64,000 nucleotides of DNA from Adiantum capillus-veneris (Eukaryota > Streptophyta > Polypodiopsida > Polypodiales > Pteridaceae). Each line of letters starts with the position of its first letter. Position 1 is the first letter of the stretch. The position numbers and the translations under genes were made by a program. The DNA lies in contig CM043959.1 in assembly GCA_014529385.2 (NCBI GenBank), positions 86,835,529 to 86,899,528 on the forward strand. The letters run 5' to 3'. Of this stretch, positions 22,197 through 32,989 are shown piece by piece. A model generated the notes under the pieces. It was not told where the DNA came from. It saw only the letters and a program-made list of their open reading frames with translations, and made no database searches.

Positions 22197-23206
22197 GTTA
22201 ACTAAGCCGACGTCAGTTAACAGAGGCTGCTAAAGATCGAAGCGTTATGAATACATATCAAAGATGAATATGAAGAAGCAATGAAGATTGGAGTTACACA
22301 CTTTTCACATTTGTCCAAAATGGCCATGTATTGTAATTTCGTGATTTATTTAGCCAGTGTGATAATTGTAACGTGTTACGGGCTCAATAAGAGTTCCAAG
22401 ATATAAAGAATAGGTCAGTTAGTGTACTTAGGTCACATATACAATAAGTTGTGGAGCCTCAAAGGTCTTGGGCGTCGTACATTACACATTTTAGACCTTG
22501 GCTAAGGTATAAAAGCCAACTTTGTAAAATTTTTATTAAGTTTTGGATAATAGAAACACAGCATGAGCTAACGGTGCTCACTGCTCTCCTTCTCGGGCTT
22601 CCTACTCCCTTCCCAGTTGTCACATTGCAGTGTTTTCTATTGTGTTGCAACCGCCCGAAGGTAAGAGCTCTACGCATAGACGTAAACATATCATGGTAAA
22701 CTATAGCTTTTGGCGTCACCGACCCACAACCTAATTTCATCATAAGTAGGAATTTCAGCTAGGAAATCACAAAGTAAGCATAGGTAGGGTATTGGGACAT
22801 CATTGCTACGCATTTAGATGCATTCAAGGTGAAAAATGACTAGGAAAAAAACTCACTGTTGTTAATAATCGTGATTTTTTCACTTCATCAAAAGTGAGAT
22901 TTACGACCATAAGCATGTGTGCTTAGGTCTTCTATACATGTCCTAGAAGGTTAATAACATTCAAATATTGTTTGATGTTGTCACGGTTATGTATTGTTTG
23001 CCGATTAGTGACTAGCTTTTGATGAGTTCGGTCATTTGAGTGTAGCTTGTGTTAGATGCGAGTTGTCTATTGTTTTCCAAGAGATTGACACCCTGTTGTA
23101 GCCTCTATGCACTAGTCTAGTCAGCTTCGTCCCATGGATTGACAATGATGTTCGTGGTTCTCGCTATGTCTGCATGATAGGAGTGAGATTAGAAACCCAT
23201 CTCACA
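22197..23206 (+). repeat. LTR, family T, plus-strand copy
   Basis: It starts TGTTAACTAAGCC (22197) and ends CATCTCACA (23206), two bases before a primer site, giving about 1010 bp. The first 330 bases match the minus-strand fragment at 2285-2611. A TATA box, GGTATAAAAGCC at about 22506-22517, is well placed for LTR transcription. The 5' tip contains an 11-bp perfect inverted repeat (CTCTGTTAACT at 22193-22203, AGTTAACAGAG at 22215-22225). No second LTR of this family was found downstream. Confidence 0.7.
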
Positions 23207-23208
23207 TT

Positions 23209-23226
23209 TGGCGACGCTACCCGGGA
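23209..23226 (+). promoter_or_regulatory. Ogre/Tat-like primer-binding site
   Basis: TGGCGACGCTACCCGGGA follows the LTR end after TT. Its TGGCGAC... start recalls the TGGCGACTC... tRNA-Arg-type primer sites of Tat/Ogre Ty3/gypsy elements. The exact tRNA is not decided here. Confidence 0.6.
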
Positions 23227-23828
23227 CGAATAGACCTAAAATACGAAAAAACACGAGCGTCTTGTATAGTTGTCCTTTAACTTTCTTTAGGATCACCTAA
23301 AGTTAAAACTTTCTCTTTAAAACCGCATAGCTTAAGATTGTCGTCTTTTGTTGTGTAAAGGTAGCTTGGAAGTAGATTGTACTTGCTAAGTACCTTGTAG
23401 GATTGTAGGGTTAGATTAAATTTTTTAAAGAATGATTAATGAATGAGACAAGTCTTAAGATCAAGGTTGAAAAAAACATAAAAAACAAAAAAACAAGTGT
23501 TTGTGGACACTTTTCACAATCCAGTTGCAGTAGAACCTAGGAGTAGGGTAAGTAGAATCTGAGGTGAGTTCTCAAATCATTGCTCACTCCAAAGGAATCA
23601 TCTGTGAGTTATTTATGTGAAGTTGCAGAATTTTAGGTCTATGGCTTGTTGAAACGGCACCAAAAGACTGTCAACCATTGAATCGACTGGAGACTATGCT
23701 CATAAAAGTTGTATGAACCAGTGGGTAAGCTTAAGGAAGCATTTGAGGTAAATTTTCAAGAGTTTGCAAAAACTCAAATTATTTACATTTTCTTGAGAAT
23801 TTAGACCAAATTAAGTTTTGACTTGACT
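23227..23828 (+). other. Leader of the family T element
   Basis: Non-coding sequence between the primer site and the tandem array. The last part (after about 23740) already shows words of the repeat unit, such as CTCAAATTATTTAC, and may be a decayed outer unit. Confidence 0.45.
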
Positions 23829-25400
23829 CAGAGGCTTAATAAAAAGACCGAGTATTGAAAAAATTACAAAAATTATTCACTTTAGGTCAAAAGTAAATAA
23901 TCACATTTTTTGCTTTTGGGTCAAAATGGATCAAGGTTGATATCAAAGACTCTATGCATGATTACAAACATCTTTTGTGAAGGCTCATAGAGTTTGGATC
24001 ACAAAACAGATCAAAAACTTGATAAAACCTAAAATCTATAGTGATTGTCAAGAAATTGAGTTTGACTTGATAAATCTTGCTCAAATTTGGTGAGACTTGA
24101 CTCAAAGGCTTAAAACATGTCACAAAAAGTCTGAGTATTGAAAAAATTACAAAAGTTATTCATTTTAGGTCAAAAGTAAATAATCGTATTTTTTGCTTTT
24201 GGATCAAAATGGATCAAGGTTGATACCAAAGACTCTATGCATGATTACAAACATCTTTTGTGAAGGCTCATAGAGTTTCGATCACAAAACATATCAAAAA
24301 ACTGATAAAAATGAAAATCTGTACTGAAATTGAATTTGACTTGATGAATCTTGTTCAAATTCTGTGAAACATGACTCAGAGGCTTAAAATATGTCACAAA
24401 AAGATTGAGTATTGAAAAAAGTGCAAAAAACGTTTATTTTAGGTCAAAAGTAAATGATCGCATTTTTTGCTTTTGGGTCAAAATGAATCAAGGTTGATAC
24501 CAAAGACTCTATGCATTATTACAAACATCTTTTGTGAAGGCTCATAGAGTTTGGATCACAAAACAGACCAAAAACTTGATAAAAGCTGAAATCTGTACTA
24601 ATTGTCGAGAAATTGAGTTGGACTTGATAAATCTTGTTTAAATTTGGTGAGACTTGACTTAGAGGCTTAGTTTAGAGTGTAGAACATGTGTGTATGCTCA
24701 GGTGACCAAAAATATGCTTAAAATTTTTAGAAGTAAATAATCACGATTATTTACTTTTGCTCAATTTTTAAGTGTTTTTGGCCAACCAAGCATACCACAA
24801 GTTCTATCATGTTGTATTGAGCACTCACATCAAATTTGGTAAAATTTGGATCCGTAAAGTGAAAATTGTGGCTAGTTTTGTAAAGACAGTCTACAGACAC
24901 AAAACTGTTGACAAATTGAGTAGGGTTTATCCAAACTTGGTGAAACTTTGCTAGGGAGCTTAAATTGAGTTGCTTTACCTGTTTGTATCAACATCTTGGC
25001 CAAAAAAAAAAATTCAAAAAGTAAAGAATCGCGATTATTTACAAATGCTCTAGATTTGAGACTTTTTGCACAACTAAGTATACCACAAAGTCAAGCATAT
25101 CAAGTAGACTCCACATATCAAATTTGGAGAAATTTGGATCAGAAAAGTCAGACTTAAGCCAAATTCTTGAAAATTGAGTCTGCAGACACTAAACAGTTGA
25201 TAACTTGGACAAATCTTGTTCAAACTTAGTGAAACTTGTCCAGACACTACAACAAGGTGTCTATATGGCAAAACAAGCCTAAAAAGTGAGAAAAACCGAG
25301 AAAAGTAAATAATCAGATTATTTACTTTTGAGCCCCATAGACAAGCTTTTGGACTTTTGAGCTTATACAGTGTTAGAGCAACATAATACAAGGTCAATGG
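23829..25400 (+). repeat. Array of about six units of roughly 285 bp centred on a palindrome
   Basis: The motif AAAAGTAAATAATC or a close variant recurs at 23889, 24172, 24446, 24730, 25016 and 25301, i.e. at intervals of 274-287 bp. Between motifs the units share long words (AGACTCTATGCAT.ATTACAAACATCTTTTGTGAAGGCTCATAGAGTTT in the first three, cut here by position: about 23948-23990, 24231-24275, 24504-24550). The first three units are most alike; units 4-6 are more diverged but carry the better palindrome: 12-bp perfect arms at 24731-24756 and 14-bp perfect arms with a one-base centre at 25301-25329. It is non-coding. Confidence 0.85.
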
Positions 25401-26078
25401 TCAAGTTTGGGTTCCATCGGATCAAAGTTAATACATGATAACTCAGTTTCCAAGTTGCAGATTAGTCCTTTAACTCTTTGCAAGGATAGAATTTAGAAAT
25501 CTCATTTGTTGACTCACTTAGCTCAGATTGAACTGATATACATAGACCAATCACAATAGTTAGCAAAAAATTGAGCGGTTTGAGAGAACGATAAAAAACA
25601 TGTCAAAATGGGATAGAGCATATAAGAGTGCAGTTCAAAATGGATTTTTAGCAAAATCAAGCCAATAGGGTAGTTTCACGCATGGAACTTGCGAATCGAG
25701 GCACAAATCACATTGGATAGCAGATTAGGTTATTCAGAGCCCAGATTTTTATCATTTCAAAGGCTACAATCAATTTTGACACTTTCAAGCTAGAGTTAAT
25801 CAACTCTTGTGAGTCTCAAGAGCAGTCAACTCTACAAAAGTGCTTTGGCAAAAGCAGTCTTATCAAACTCACGCAGGAGTAATTCTGCTAATTAACACTA
25901 GGATTTGCTAAGAGTTAGTTTTTAGAGACCAAGACGACATGGAGTCAAGGCAAGCTGAGAGTTCAAATACACAAGAACCAAAGCTAAACCCAGTAGCAGT
26001 AGCAACACATGCACAACTGCGATAGAGCAAATTTTACACCTCTATGGCTACAATGTAGATAAAGTTTTATATACAGAT
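25401..26078 (+). other. Non-coding stretch between the array and the reading frame
   Basis: I see no family motif. It continues the AT-rich, CA/TCAAA-rich style of the leader and is probably part of the same element. Confidence 0.4.
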
Positions 26079-26309
26079 TTGGAAGGCCATAGGTTTCTTA
26101 TGAGTGGAAAAAGCAGCACAGGAGCCACGATCCTATTGATCAAAGTAAAGCCAGATTCAGAGAACTCCCAAATGTTCACAGATTTTAGTGGAGCAAGGTA
26201 TTGCAAGCTCAAAAATGAAGTGCAGATAGAAGTGCAAAAGATTGATCCAAGTGGTTATCCTACAACCTACACAAGCCAGCAAAGCATCCATTTAGTGTAT
26301 ATGCAATGA
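26079..26309 (+). pseudogene. Unrecognised fragment at the start of the family T reading frame
   Basis: A 76-codon frame without recognisable domain; several lysine- and serine-rich segments follow in other frames with stops up to about 26510. It is included because it has the same strand, style and position as the better-supported fragments downstream. It may be the N-terminal part of a Gag or of the extra ORF that Ogre-like elements carry upstream of gag. Confidence 0.3.
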
Positions 26310-26560
26310 GGATCATTGTACATGGATTACATTGGTCAAATCTACAGTCGAGAGCCAATAATGGAAGATCCAACAGATCGCCAGTTGAAGCCAGTCTAAT
26401 TGGAGAATCGAGTCAAAGACAATATAAATGTCAAGATGGAGCAGTCTACAACTTGATACTTAGTGTTTGAAAAGAAGATACCGACAACTTGGCGAGTTCA
26501 GAAGCTGAAAATTCTCAGCTAGAGATTCACATGACAAAACCAAATTAAATACCACCAATC

Positions 26561-27283
26561 ATGGCGTATTGCTCAGATTGTGGAAGAAAAATTAGACATT
26601 TTCATGCAAATTGTCCAAGAAATCTAGACAACAAGGAGACATAAATTGCCAAGCAAAGCATGGAGCAACTTGGAAATGTGAATCCCTATTTATCACCCAA
26701 GGTCAAAAAGAGTGTAAGGTTTGTAAATGAAAATGCATTCACTGCCACAAGTGTACAATCATTCATGAGTCTAAGGGACACATCAAAGCTAATGATGTTA
26801 GCTTTGTATGGCACACATAATTCATATGCACACTATGTGGACAAAAAAGGGCAACTGTACAAAAAGGATCAACCAATGCTTGAACGGCCCACATCCCAGA
26901 TCATAGAAGTGCATCAAGTGATAGATAAAAAAGGATGATTCATTTTAGAGGATAGAATCTATTATAGCCCATCCTCTCTAGAGCTGAAGGATATTACCCG
27001 AGTGAACCCAAAAATCTGTTCAGAGCCAAACTCTCCTCCATCAAAAATCATGCTTCGGTGTTATGACCAAACGAGAATAGACTTTGACCAAAACAGTCGT
27101 AGATATAGACGAGAGTTTAAGATCTATGATGCCATGGGTCCTGAAACCATAGAAGCTCATATCATAGGAAACCCATGGGATAGACAATATCAGGGCAAAG
27201 ATGACTTGGGGAATAATTTGTCATGTTTCATGGAGATACATAGGAAAATATGCAAAAGGTTTACAGATGCCAAACATCAATAA
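26561..27283 (+). pseudogene. Gag-like fragment with CCHC-like motif
   Basis: One frame is nearly open from 26561 to 27283 with stops at about 26642 and 26936. Near its start, MAYCSDCGRKIRHFHANC has the spacing CX2CX5HX4C, one residue longer than a canonical retroviral zinc knuckle. The rest, including IYDAMGPETIEAHIIGNPW (about 27122-27180), is not a family I recognise. Same-strand, same-style frames continue downstream. Confidence 0.4.
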
Positions 27284-27770
27284 TGCTACCCAAAGTGTTC
27301 CTTCACAATCCCAAAAGGTGAGACTAAACCAGAGCCAAACAGCTTTGAACTCTCATAATGGAGCGGGCTATAGTGATCACCCTAGGAAGGGGGGAGCTGT
27401 AAATTCATCAAAATCAACTCATGTACCAGGAATCACAATGTCAGTTAGAAGCCCTAGAACTTTTAGCCAACAGTCCTCCTCAAAGCAAACACCATTGAAA
27501 GATCATATGGCTGTTGGAAGTTTCCAAGTGATCCAAATTCCATCAAAGTCTACAAATAAATGCCTCTATGAAGATCATCAAGGACAAAATTTTCAGCTGA
27601 TCTCCACAAGTCAGAGTCAAAAGCCGAAAAATCCAATAGTGTTCAAACAATTGCATGAGACCAAGCTCACATATGCATATCGAGATGCAAATGGCAATGA
27701 TTATCGCAGCAGGTTCAGGACCTTGTACAAGCCCCTATGGATGTTAAACCTGAAGTCAAGGACTATCTGA
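27201..27770 (+). pseudogene. Ser/Gln/Lys-rich fragment of the family T reading frame
   Basis: A 189-codon frame overlapping the previous one in a different phase. It is low in recognisable motifs and rich in Ser, Gln, Asn and Lys, like the linker regions of retroelement polyproteins. The true frame probably shifts near 27270 and again near 27710. Confidence 0.35.
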
Positions 27771-27823
27771 AGATGATGCAAAGTCTCAAGGTGCCAGAAC
27801 AGGCGACATAAAAGTCAAAATCA

Positions 27824-28264
27824 ATGAAAGCTAAAGTCAAAAGGCTACACAAAGGTCACCACCAAAATCTCCTTCAAAGAGAGATTTTGCCAGAAAGTAT
27901 AGTGGATCTTCTAAGATCAAAAGTTACTCAAATTCACGCAGACAATGCTCAACACTTGCAAGAAAAAGGTACAATATCACAGTCATACGAGTCAACATCA
28001 ACGAAAGCAAGTGATCAAGACAAAGCCAATATAGAAAAAGTTCAACCCATGGACACGACCACCACAAAAGGACTTTATACAGAAAAAGAACCTGAGACAA
28101 TCAAGTGCAACATTGTTGGTGAGAATGAAGGAAAACTCTCAAGTGAAGTAAAGCTAGATTTTCTGTTAGACAAGAACATCATGTCCTTTTGCACTTGGAA
28201 AAAGTATGGCCAACCACAGTTGGAAGATTCTCCTAAATTCGTGAGCATATCTAGAGACAAATGA
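27824..28264 (+). pseudogene. Retropepsin-like segment 1
   Basis: The end of this frame, KLDFLLDKNIMSFCTWKKYG (about 28151-28210), looks like the start of an aspartic protease, where a DTG or DSG triplet is expected after LL; here it is D-K, so the catalytic triplet is lost. After a stop at 28262-28264 the same phase continues with GIVSTAIQRGSQIITTQFHV and NIIVGMPMAQ (to about 28395), which fit the later part of a retropepsin fold (I-x-GSxxI and IIxGxPW). The assignment rests on pattern only. Confidence 0.45.
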
Positions 28265-28333
28265 GCAGAATGTTGGGGAATCGTCTCCACCGCCATTCAA
28301 AGAGGTTCACAGATCATCACAACCCAATTCCAT

Positions 28334-28750
28334 GTGATCATAGAAAAAGATCTTACAGATAACATCATAGTGGGAATGCCAATGGCCCAAAAGATGTTAA
28401 AAATACGGAGTTCAAATAGGATGGAGTCATCACAGACAACAAAGAATGAAGACCAAGACTGGTCACCCACGGACGCTAGCACAAAGTCCTCAATCAAAGT
28501 TAAAATGGAGATTGATATCAAAGTAGATCTTATTGAAGATGATTCATCTCTATCAGACTTAACCTCAGAAAATATTAAAACAGATCAGGCATCAAGAAGT
28601 GCAAATCAAACAGAACAAAGAGCAACCACGGAAGCTATCAAGCAGAGAATGCCACCCAGACAAGAAGTAAAGAAGATCAAAATTGCAAACCGTCCCAGAA
28701 ACAATAGGAAGTCCAAAGATTTAGACATTTCCAGTCGAATCAATCGATGA
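28334..28750 (+). pseudogene. Charged linker fragment
   Basis: It continues the phase of the retropepsin-like segment (IVGMPMAQKMLKIR) and then becomes acidic and Ser/Thr/Lys-rich without motifs. It probably links the two protease-like segments. Confidence 0.35.
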
Positions 28751-28817
28751 AAGTTAGATTGGACAATAGAGTCTCAAGCCACCCTCCATAGAGACACATT
28801 TAGATCAAGATGAGACC

Positions 28818-29060
28818 GTGACAAAAGCAGGACAAAAATGTTCAATAGAACCACCAATGAGAATAGCTGTAGTTCTCAGCAGTGCAAAAGGAGCAAGTGT
28901 CAGATGTAATGCTCTAATGGATAAAAAAGCAAACTGCAATATGGTTGTAGATAGCATCCAAAGAATACTCGAGATCACTCCAGAAAAACAGAATAGTAAA
29001 GCAATGCTAGGTAAGGCTGGGAGCGAAGCTACTCACTGCTCAAATCTCATCTTCAGATAA
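28818..29060 (+). pseudogene. Retropepsin-like segment 2
   Basis: RIAVVLSSAKG followed by VRCNALMDKKANCNMVVDSI (about 28896-28955) resembles the LxDTGANxNxI pattern of Athila/Tat-type proteases, again with DKK in place of DTG. No reverse transcriptase follows; the sequence passes into non-coding DNA, so the element is truncated here or was rearranged by the antisense gypsy-1 complex. Confidence 0.45.
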
Positions 29061-29890
29061 TCAAAGGGGATAGGATCGCGATCCATGTTTGATCACATCT
29101 AAACATAAATTTTGGTTAGTTGTATTCTTGCTCTGTAAATGTCAGGTTTTTACTTATTTTTTAATTTGGATATCAAAAAGTTGAAAAGCCCCAAATTTTG
29201 GTCAGTTTCTAAGGTTTTTGTGCCTTTTGTCCCCATTTCTTGATTTGAGTGAGTTTTCTATGTCAATTCTTCACCAAAAGTGTATATTCAGTGATCGGGA
29301 ACCACACTGAACCCAATGATCGCAATTTCTAATCAAAAGATCACAAGGGGACATGGATTGCGTTCCATGTTCCTACATCAATTTGCATGAAACTTTTCAG
29401 ATTGACTCTTCCTGGTTTATTTAACCCCCTTTTTGCACTTATTTTTGGGCTTAGATCAGCTTTCGAGTTCTAACCATTAATTTTCCGAAATTTCAGAGTT
29501 TATGGTCTTTCCTACCAAAATATGGTTTTGAAAGTTTTTTCCTTGAACTTTTTAGCGCAATTTGATGGTTTTACCCAATCTACCATTAAATGTTGAAATG
29601 AATTCTAGGAACAAAAACAAACGAATGATAGAAAACTAAAAGAAAAACGGATGATGGAACGATACTTTTAGAGCATTGAAAAAAATGTAGAATGAAATGC
29701 TTTCGTATCTCACTTACAACTCCTTATGCCTCTCATGAATAGATCTAGCAAGTCCCTGACTTCTAGCCTCTACCAAGCACTAAACCCCGAGTCTAGATGC
29801 CTGACTGCTAAGGTCTAAAGGAAATGGAAATCAAAATGAAAGGCCTCTAAAGTAAAAGCTATGACTAGGTCACTCACCATCTAAGGATCA
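29061..29890 (-). other. Leader-like sequence left of an LTR
   Basis: No gene is seen. Read on the minus strand from 29911 it follows a primer-like site and looks like the untranslated leader of a second gypsy element sharing the LTR at 29913-30695. Where this leader ends and the plus-strand family T element begins is not visible. Confidence 0.4.
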
Positions 29891-29891
29891 C

Positions 29892-29911
29892 TATGCCCAA
29901 CAATGGTGCCA
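29892..29911 (-). promoter_or_regulatory. tRNA-Asp-type primer-binding site, minus strand
   Basis: Minus strand TGGCACCATTGTTGGGCAT resembles TGGCGCCGTTGCCGGGGAT and lies one base from the LTR edge at 29913. Its presence outside the left LTR of gypsy-1 suggests another internal region continues to the left. Confidence 0.5.
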
Positions 29912-29912
29912 A

Positions 29913-30695
29913 TGTTAGCGGGTCATCATGACAGACGTTTGTAACATAGTTATCTGGCACTAATATAATATCAATACTTAAGGAGCAACTTAGATGGGGC
30001 ACGGAGACTCTTTGAGGGTGTCAACTTCAAGAAGTAAACCTACAAAATGAAGCTATCTCTAGCATGCATCCAAAGCGGCTTGACTCCAATGTAGTCTCCT
30101 CGGCGACCCCTCAACATCAACGTAGTCTCCTTGATGACCCCTCAATATTGACTTGATTCCCTCCTTCCACAGACACATCGACGGGACATATGGCTCCGAC
30201 AAATTTTTTGGAGAGATCTTCTCGTCGGTGAGCGGCTTTGACTCTCAAAAGTTTACGACCACATGTATATCTTGGACATCACAAGGATTTGTGCTGTAAT
30301 GGCTATTGCCCACACAGGAGCAATAGGCATTACAGGAATGATTACCCGCAACTACATTATATGAACATCAACGCACACAGAATGACAAGAGAAGGAAGTA
30401 CAAAGTACACAGACACAGAACAACCCTTGCTTCATTCATCTGTAATCCAGACACAGAGTACAATAGATGATGCCATGAATATCATAGAGATTGGTTAAGT
30501 TACATCAAAATACAGGTATGCCCCTCCATATACAACCGCTGCTCCAGCGCAGATTGGGAACGGTGCACACACTCCTGTCCCATGATATCCTATGAAGAAC
30601 TGCCGCTCCGGTCACCGCATACCGCATGACTCCTGACTCCTGATCCGAAGTGTCCAGAGGACTGCAGGACCGCATGTGCGGCTAATGCTGTAACA
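29913..30695 (-). repeat. gypsy-1 3' LTR, possibly shared with a second element
   Basis: The plus strand reads TGTTAGCGGG at 29913 and ends ...GTAACA at 30695, so both tips form TGTTA/TAACA. Bases 30351-30695 match 36399-36741. The left edge abuts a primer-like site, as a 5' LTR would. Confidence 0.75.
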
Positions 30696-30729
30696 CCTGG
30701 CACGCACGGTGGATTGCGCGAACCCACAA

Positions 30730-32745
30730 TCAGCCCCTCCGGTTGGAAGGTTCCGGTGGTTGCTCTGCACCCTGCTCTGGTGAAGAGAAAACATCAATAT
30801 AGCCAAAGCCCCAAAAATCTGCAGTATGGGCTTGATAGACCTCATCCAAAAGACGTGGATCTATCTCAATTTGTTCCGGCCAGGCAGCCCGAGGAATAAA
30901 CTGCGTTGGCAAGGAGATAGATTGAGGCGGCTGTGGCAGAGGAGCAAGAGGTGTATGCAAGGGATAATAACGAGTAAGGTAGCAATTAAGAGCAGCCCAA
31001 AATGGAGGGCAAGGTGGGAGACTAAGAGAAAAGGAATGAGCTAAGGTCTCCACCCAAAAAGAGACCCTGCGCCTCTCCTTACGAAATCGACGAATCATTT
31101 TCTGCAAACGAGAGACATGAGCCTGGGCTTCAACACAATCCTTTGTAGCTTGTGCCCAATCAGCAACATCAAAACCCTCTGGAACAACACTCTTACCTCT
31201 GTCAGTGTTGGATGACTCGGGTTGGTGTACCACAACTTGCTGAGCAGGTGGCTGTGCTCCCACCTTAGCAGCCAAGCGTGTGCTCCAGCTTTGTAATTGA
31301 TTATCTAAAAAAGTTCGGAGATCCTCTTGCATCTCCACTGCCAATGCATCCAAATCAGTCATGTTGATCATTACATCGCCAGGGTGCGAGGTTAAGTAAG
31401 AAGTTAGGCTATGCTGTGTTCTCAACTGAAGAAGTTCTTGTTGAATAGACCTTACAAACTCAGCATTAGCCCCTCTTCATCTTTGTATTTCTGCCCCTTG
31501 CTGGCGAGTAGTGGTAGTCAGCTGTTCATTCTGAGTGTTTAACTCGTCAATCCGAGTCTGCAAAGTCGCTACCTATGCTTCCAGCTCATTGACTCGTCCC
31601 TCTGTGGCTGGGGCTGGCCAGACCGCACGAATAGACTCTGCAAGTCTGCTCAAAAATGTGCCGCATGCCTGTAATTGGTCAGCAGGGGTCGCTGTTGCCG
31701 TAGCCTCCCAGGGTAGCGCTGCGGGGAGAATACCTCTCGTCGAGGCAGCCGCATTCGTAATACCCGACGTTTTCGGTTGAGCGGGGACGTCCGCAACCGC
31801 AGAGCTCATCCTCAAGGGAGTCGTGCTGCTAACTCTTTCCTGCATTCGGCGGCGCCAGCGAGCCACCGCAGAATCTTCCGCAACAGGAGATGCAGTTGCT
31901 GGAGGTGGTTTTCAAAATTGCTGCTCCTCACGGCCGCACTTGCGGCTTGCTGATCCTACCTGGGCTCCAGAGGATACCACCGCCGTCGATGAACCAAGAA
32001 ATTCCACAGTACCCACCTGTTGCTGCTGTGTTTCCCTCTCCAGCAGCACTGCCAAGCTTTGTGTTTGCGACAGAGGAGGATTAGTTCCTTGGACCACCAA
32101 GCGATCATCTTCAAAGTGGCAAAGAGGACGCAGGGCGAGAGGAAACACTTCTCTCAAAGGAAAGATCAATGTGAGCAGTTGGACCACCTTTGTATTGGTT
32201 GGGGTACCCCTCCCCAACTGTGCCATCACTCGTTGGCACTCCGCCAACAGTCGCTCTCTGACCACTGCTGCCCAAGCTACTGGCCCAAAGTTGGCCGAAT
32301 GCAACACATTTCTAGCTCGGGTCGAAATAGTATACATTTTGGCCTGTAGCCAAATCGCCTCAAGGAACCACCGATATGCATCCCTGGTTGCCACATCTGA
32401 CAACCCTGACAGTTTATACTCCCCTTTGACCTTCAAGCCAAATTCCTGCTCGACATCTGCAGCAGGGATCACATGGAAGGCTCGCACCACGCCATCGTTG
32501 GGTAAACAGCAACATCTTGAGATTCTTTCTGCTGTCAACTGTATCTGTTGATTGTTGAGGACCACCATATCACCAACCGCGAGTTGCTCGATCAAACGTG
32601 CTGCCTGCGGGTGCACTGGGATTCCTTGCCAGTCCAGGTTGGCGAACACACGCAGCCGCAAGTCTTGCAGCCATACGTCCACTCGTCGAAGCGCAAGCTG
32701 CTGCACGGGAGTGAAAGGGACACATTGCAGAAGAGAAGCTGTCAT
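30730..32745 (-). pseudogene. gypsy-1 accessory reading frame downstream of integrase
   Basis: One minus-strand phase is open from the ATG at 32745 to 30730 (about 670 codons) apart from three isolated stops: TGA at 31912-31914, TAG at 31573-31575 and TGA at 31477-31479. Apparently it was one long protein. The N-terminal 260 residues (FANLDWQGIPVHPQAARLIE, later WAAVVRERLLAECQRVMAQL) recall the additional ORF of plant gypsy elements that is often labelled a plant transposon protein; this is a resemblance, not an identification. The middle is Pro/Ala/Ser-rich. Residues around 31590-31430 (heptads of Leu, Ile and Val with Gln/Glu) look like a coiled coil. No signal peptide is seen and it does not look like an envelope. 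Confidence 0.55.
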
Positions 32746-32989
32746 GGTGGCGATGAGATGAAGGAGCAGAGAATAAAACACTAAGAGCGTGCGACACACG
32801 AAACTAGAGAACCACAATAAAAAACGTCTCCATCCAATAGTAACCCTTCCACAATGAGTTCCCAAAATAGGGCGATCCACGGTGTCGCAACCATCATAGA
32901 TCTTTTCCCGCTTCCCAAGATTGCATGCAAAAGAATCCCCAATCATGATTAAGGCGGCTTCCGGCTCTTGTACCGCAGCAAAGGGGCAC

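Noticed and set aside
22197-22225. Tip of a copia-2 LTR in antisense
   Set aside because: First considered because the reverse reads TGTTAACT, but the match to 2285-2611 and the primer site at 23209 show that it is the start of the plus-strand family T LTR.
26079-29060. Endogenous plant pararetrovirus (caulimovirid) polyprotein
   Set aside because: Zinc-knuckle and protease-like parts would allow it, but no movement protein or RT was seen, and the upstream LTR and primer site favour an LTR retrotransposon; left open only as an alternative.
31823-32551. 242-codon plus-strand open frame
   Set aside because: Complementary shadow of the gypsy-1 accessory frame, whose minus-strand phase is longer and continues into the integrase tail.
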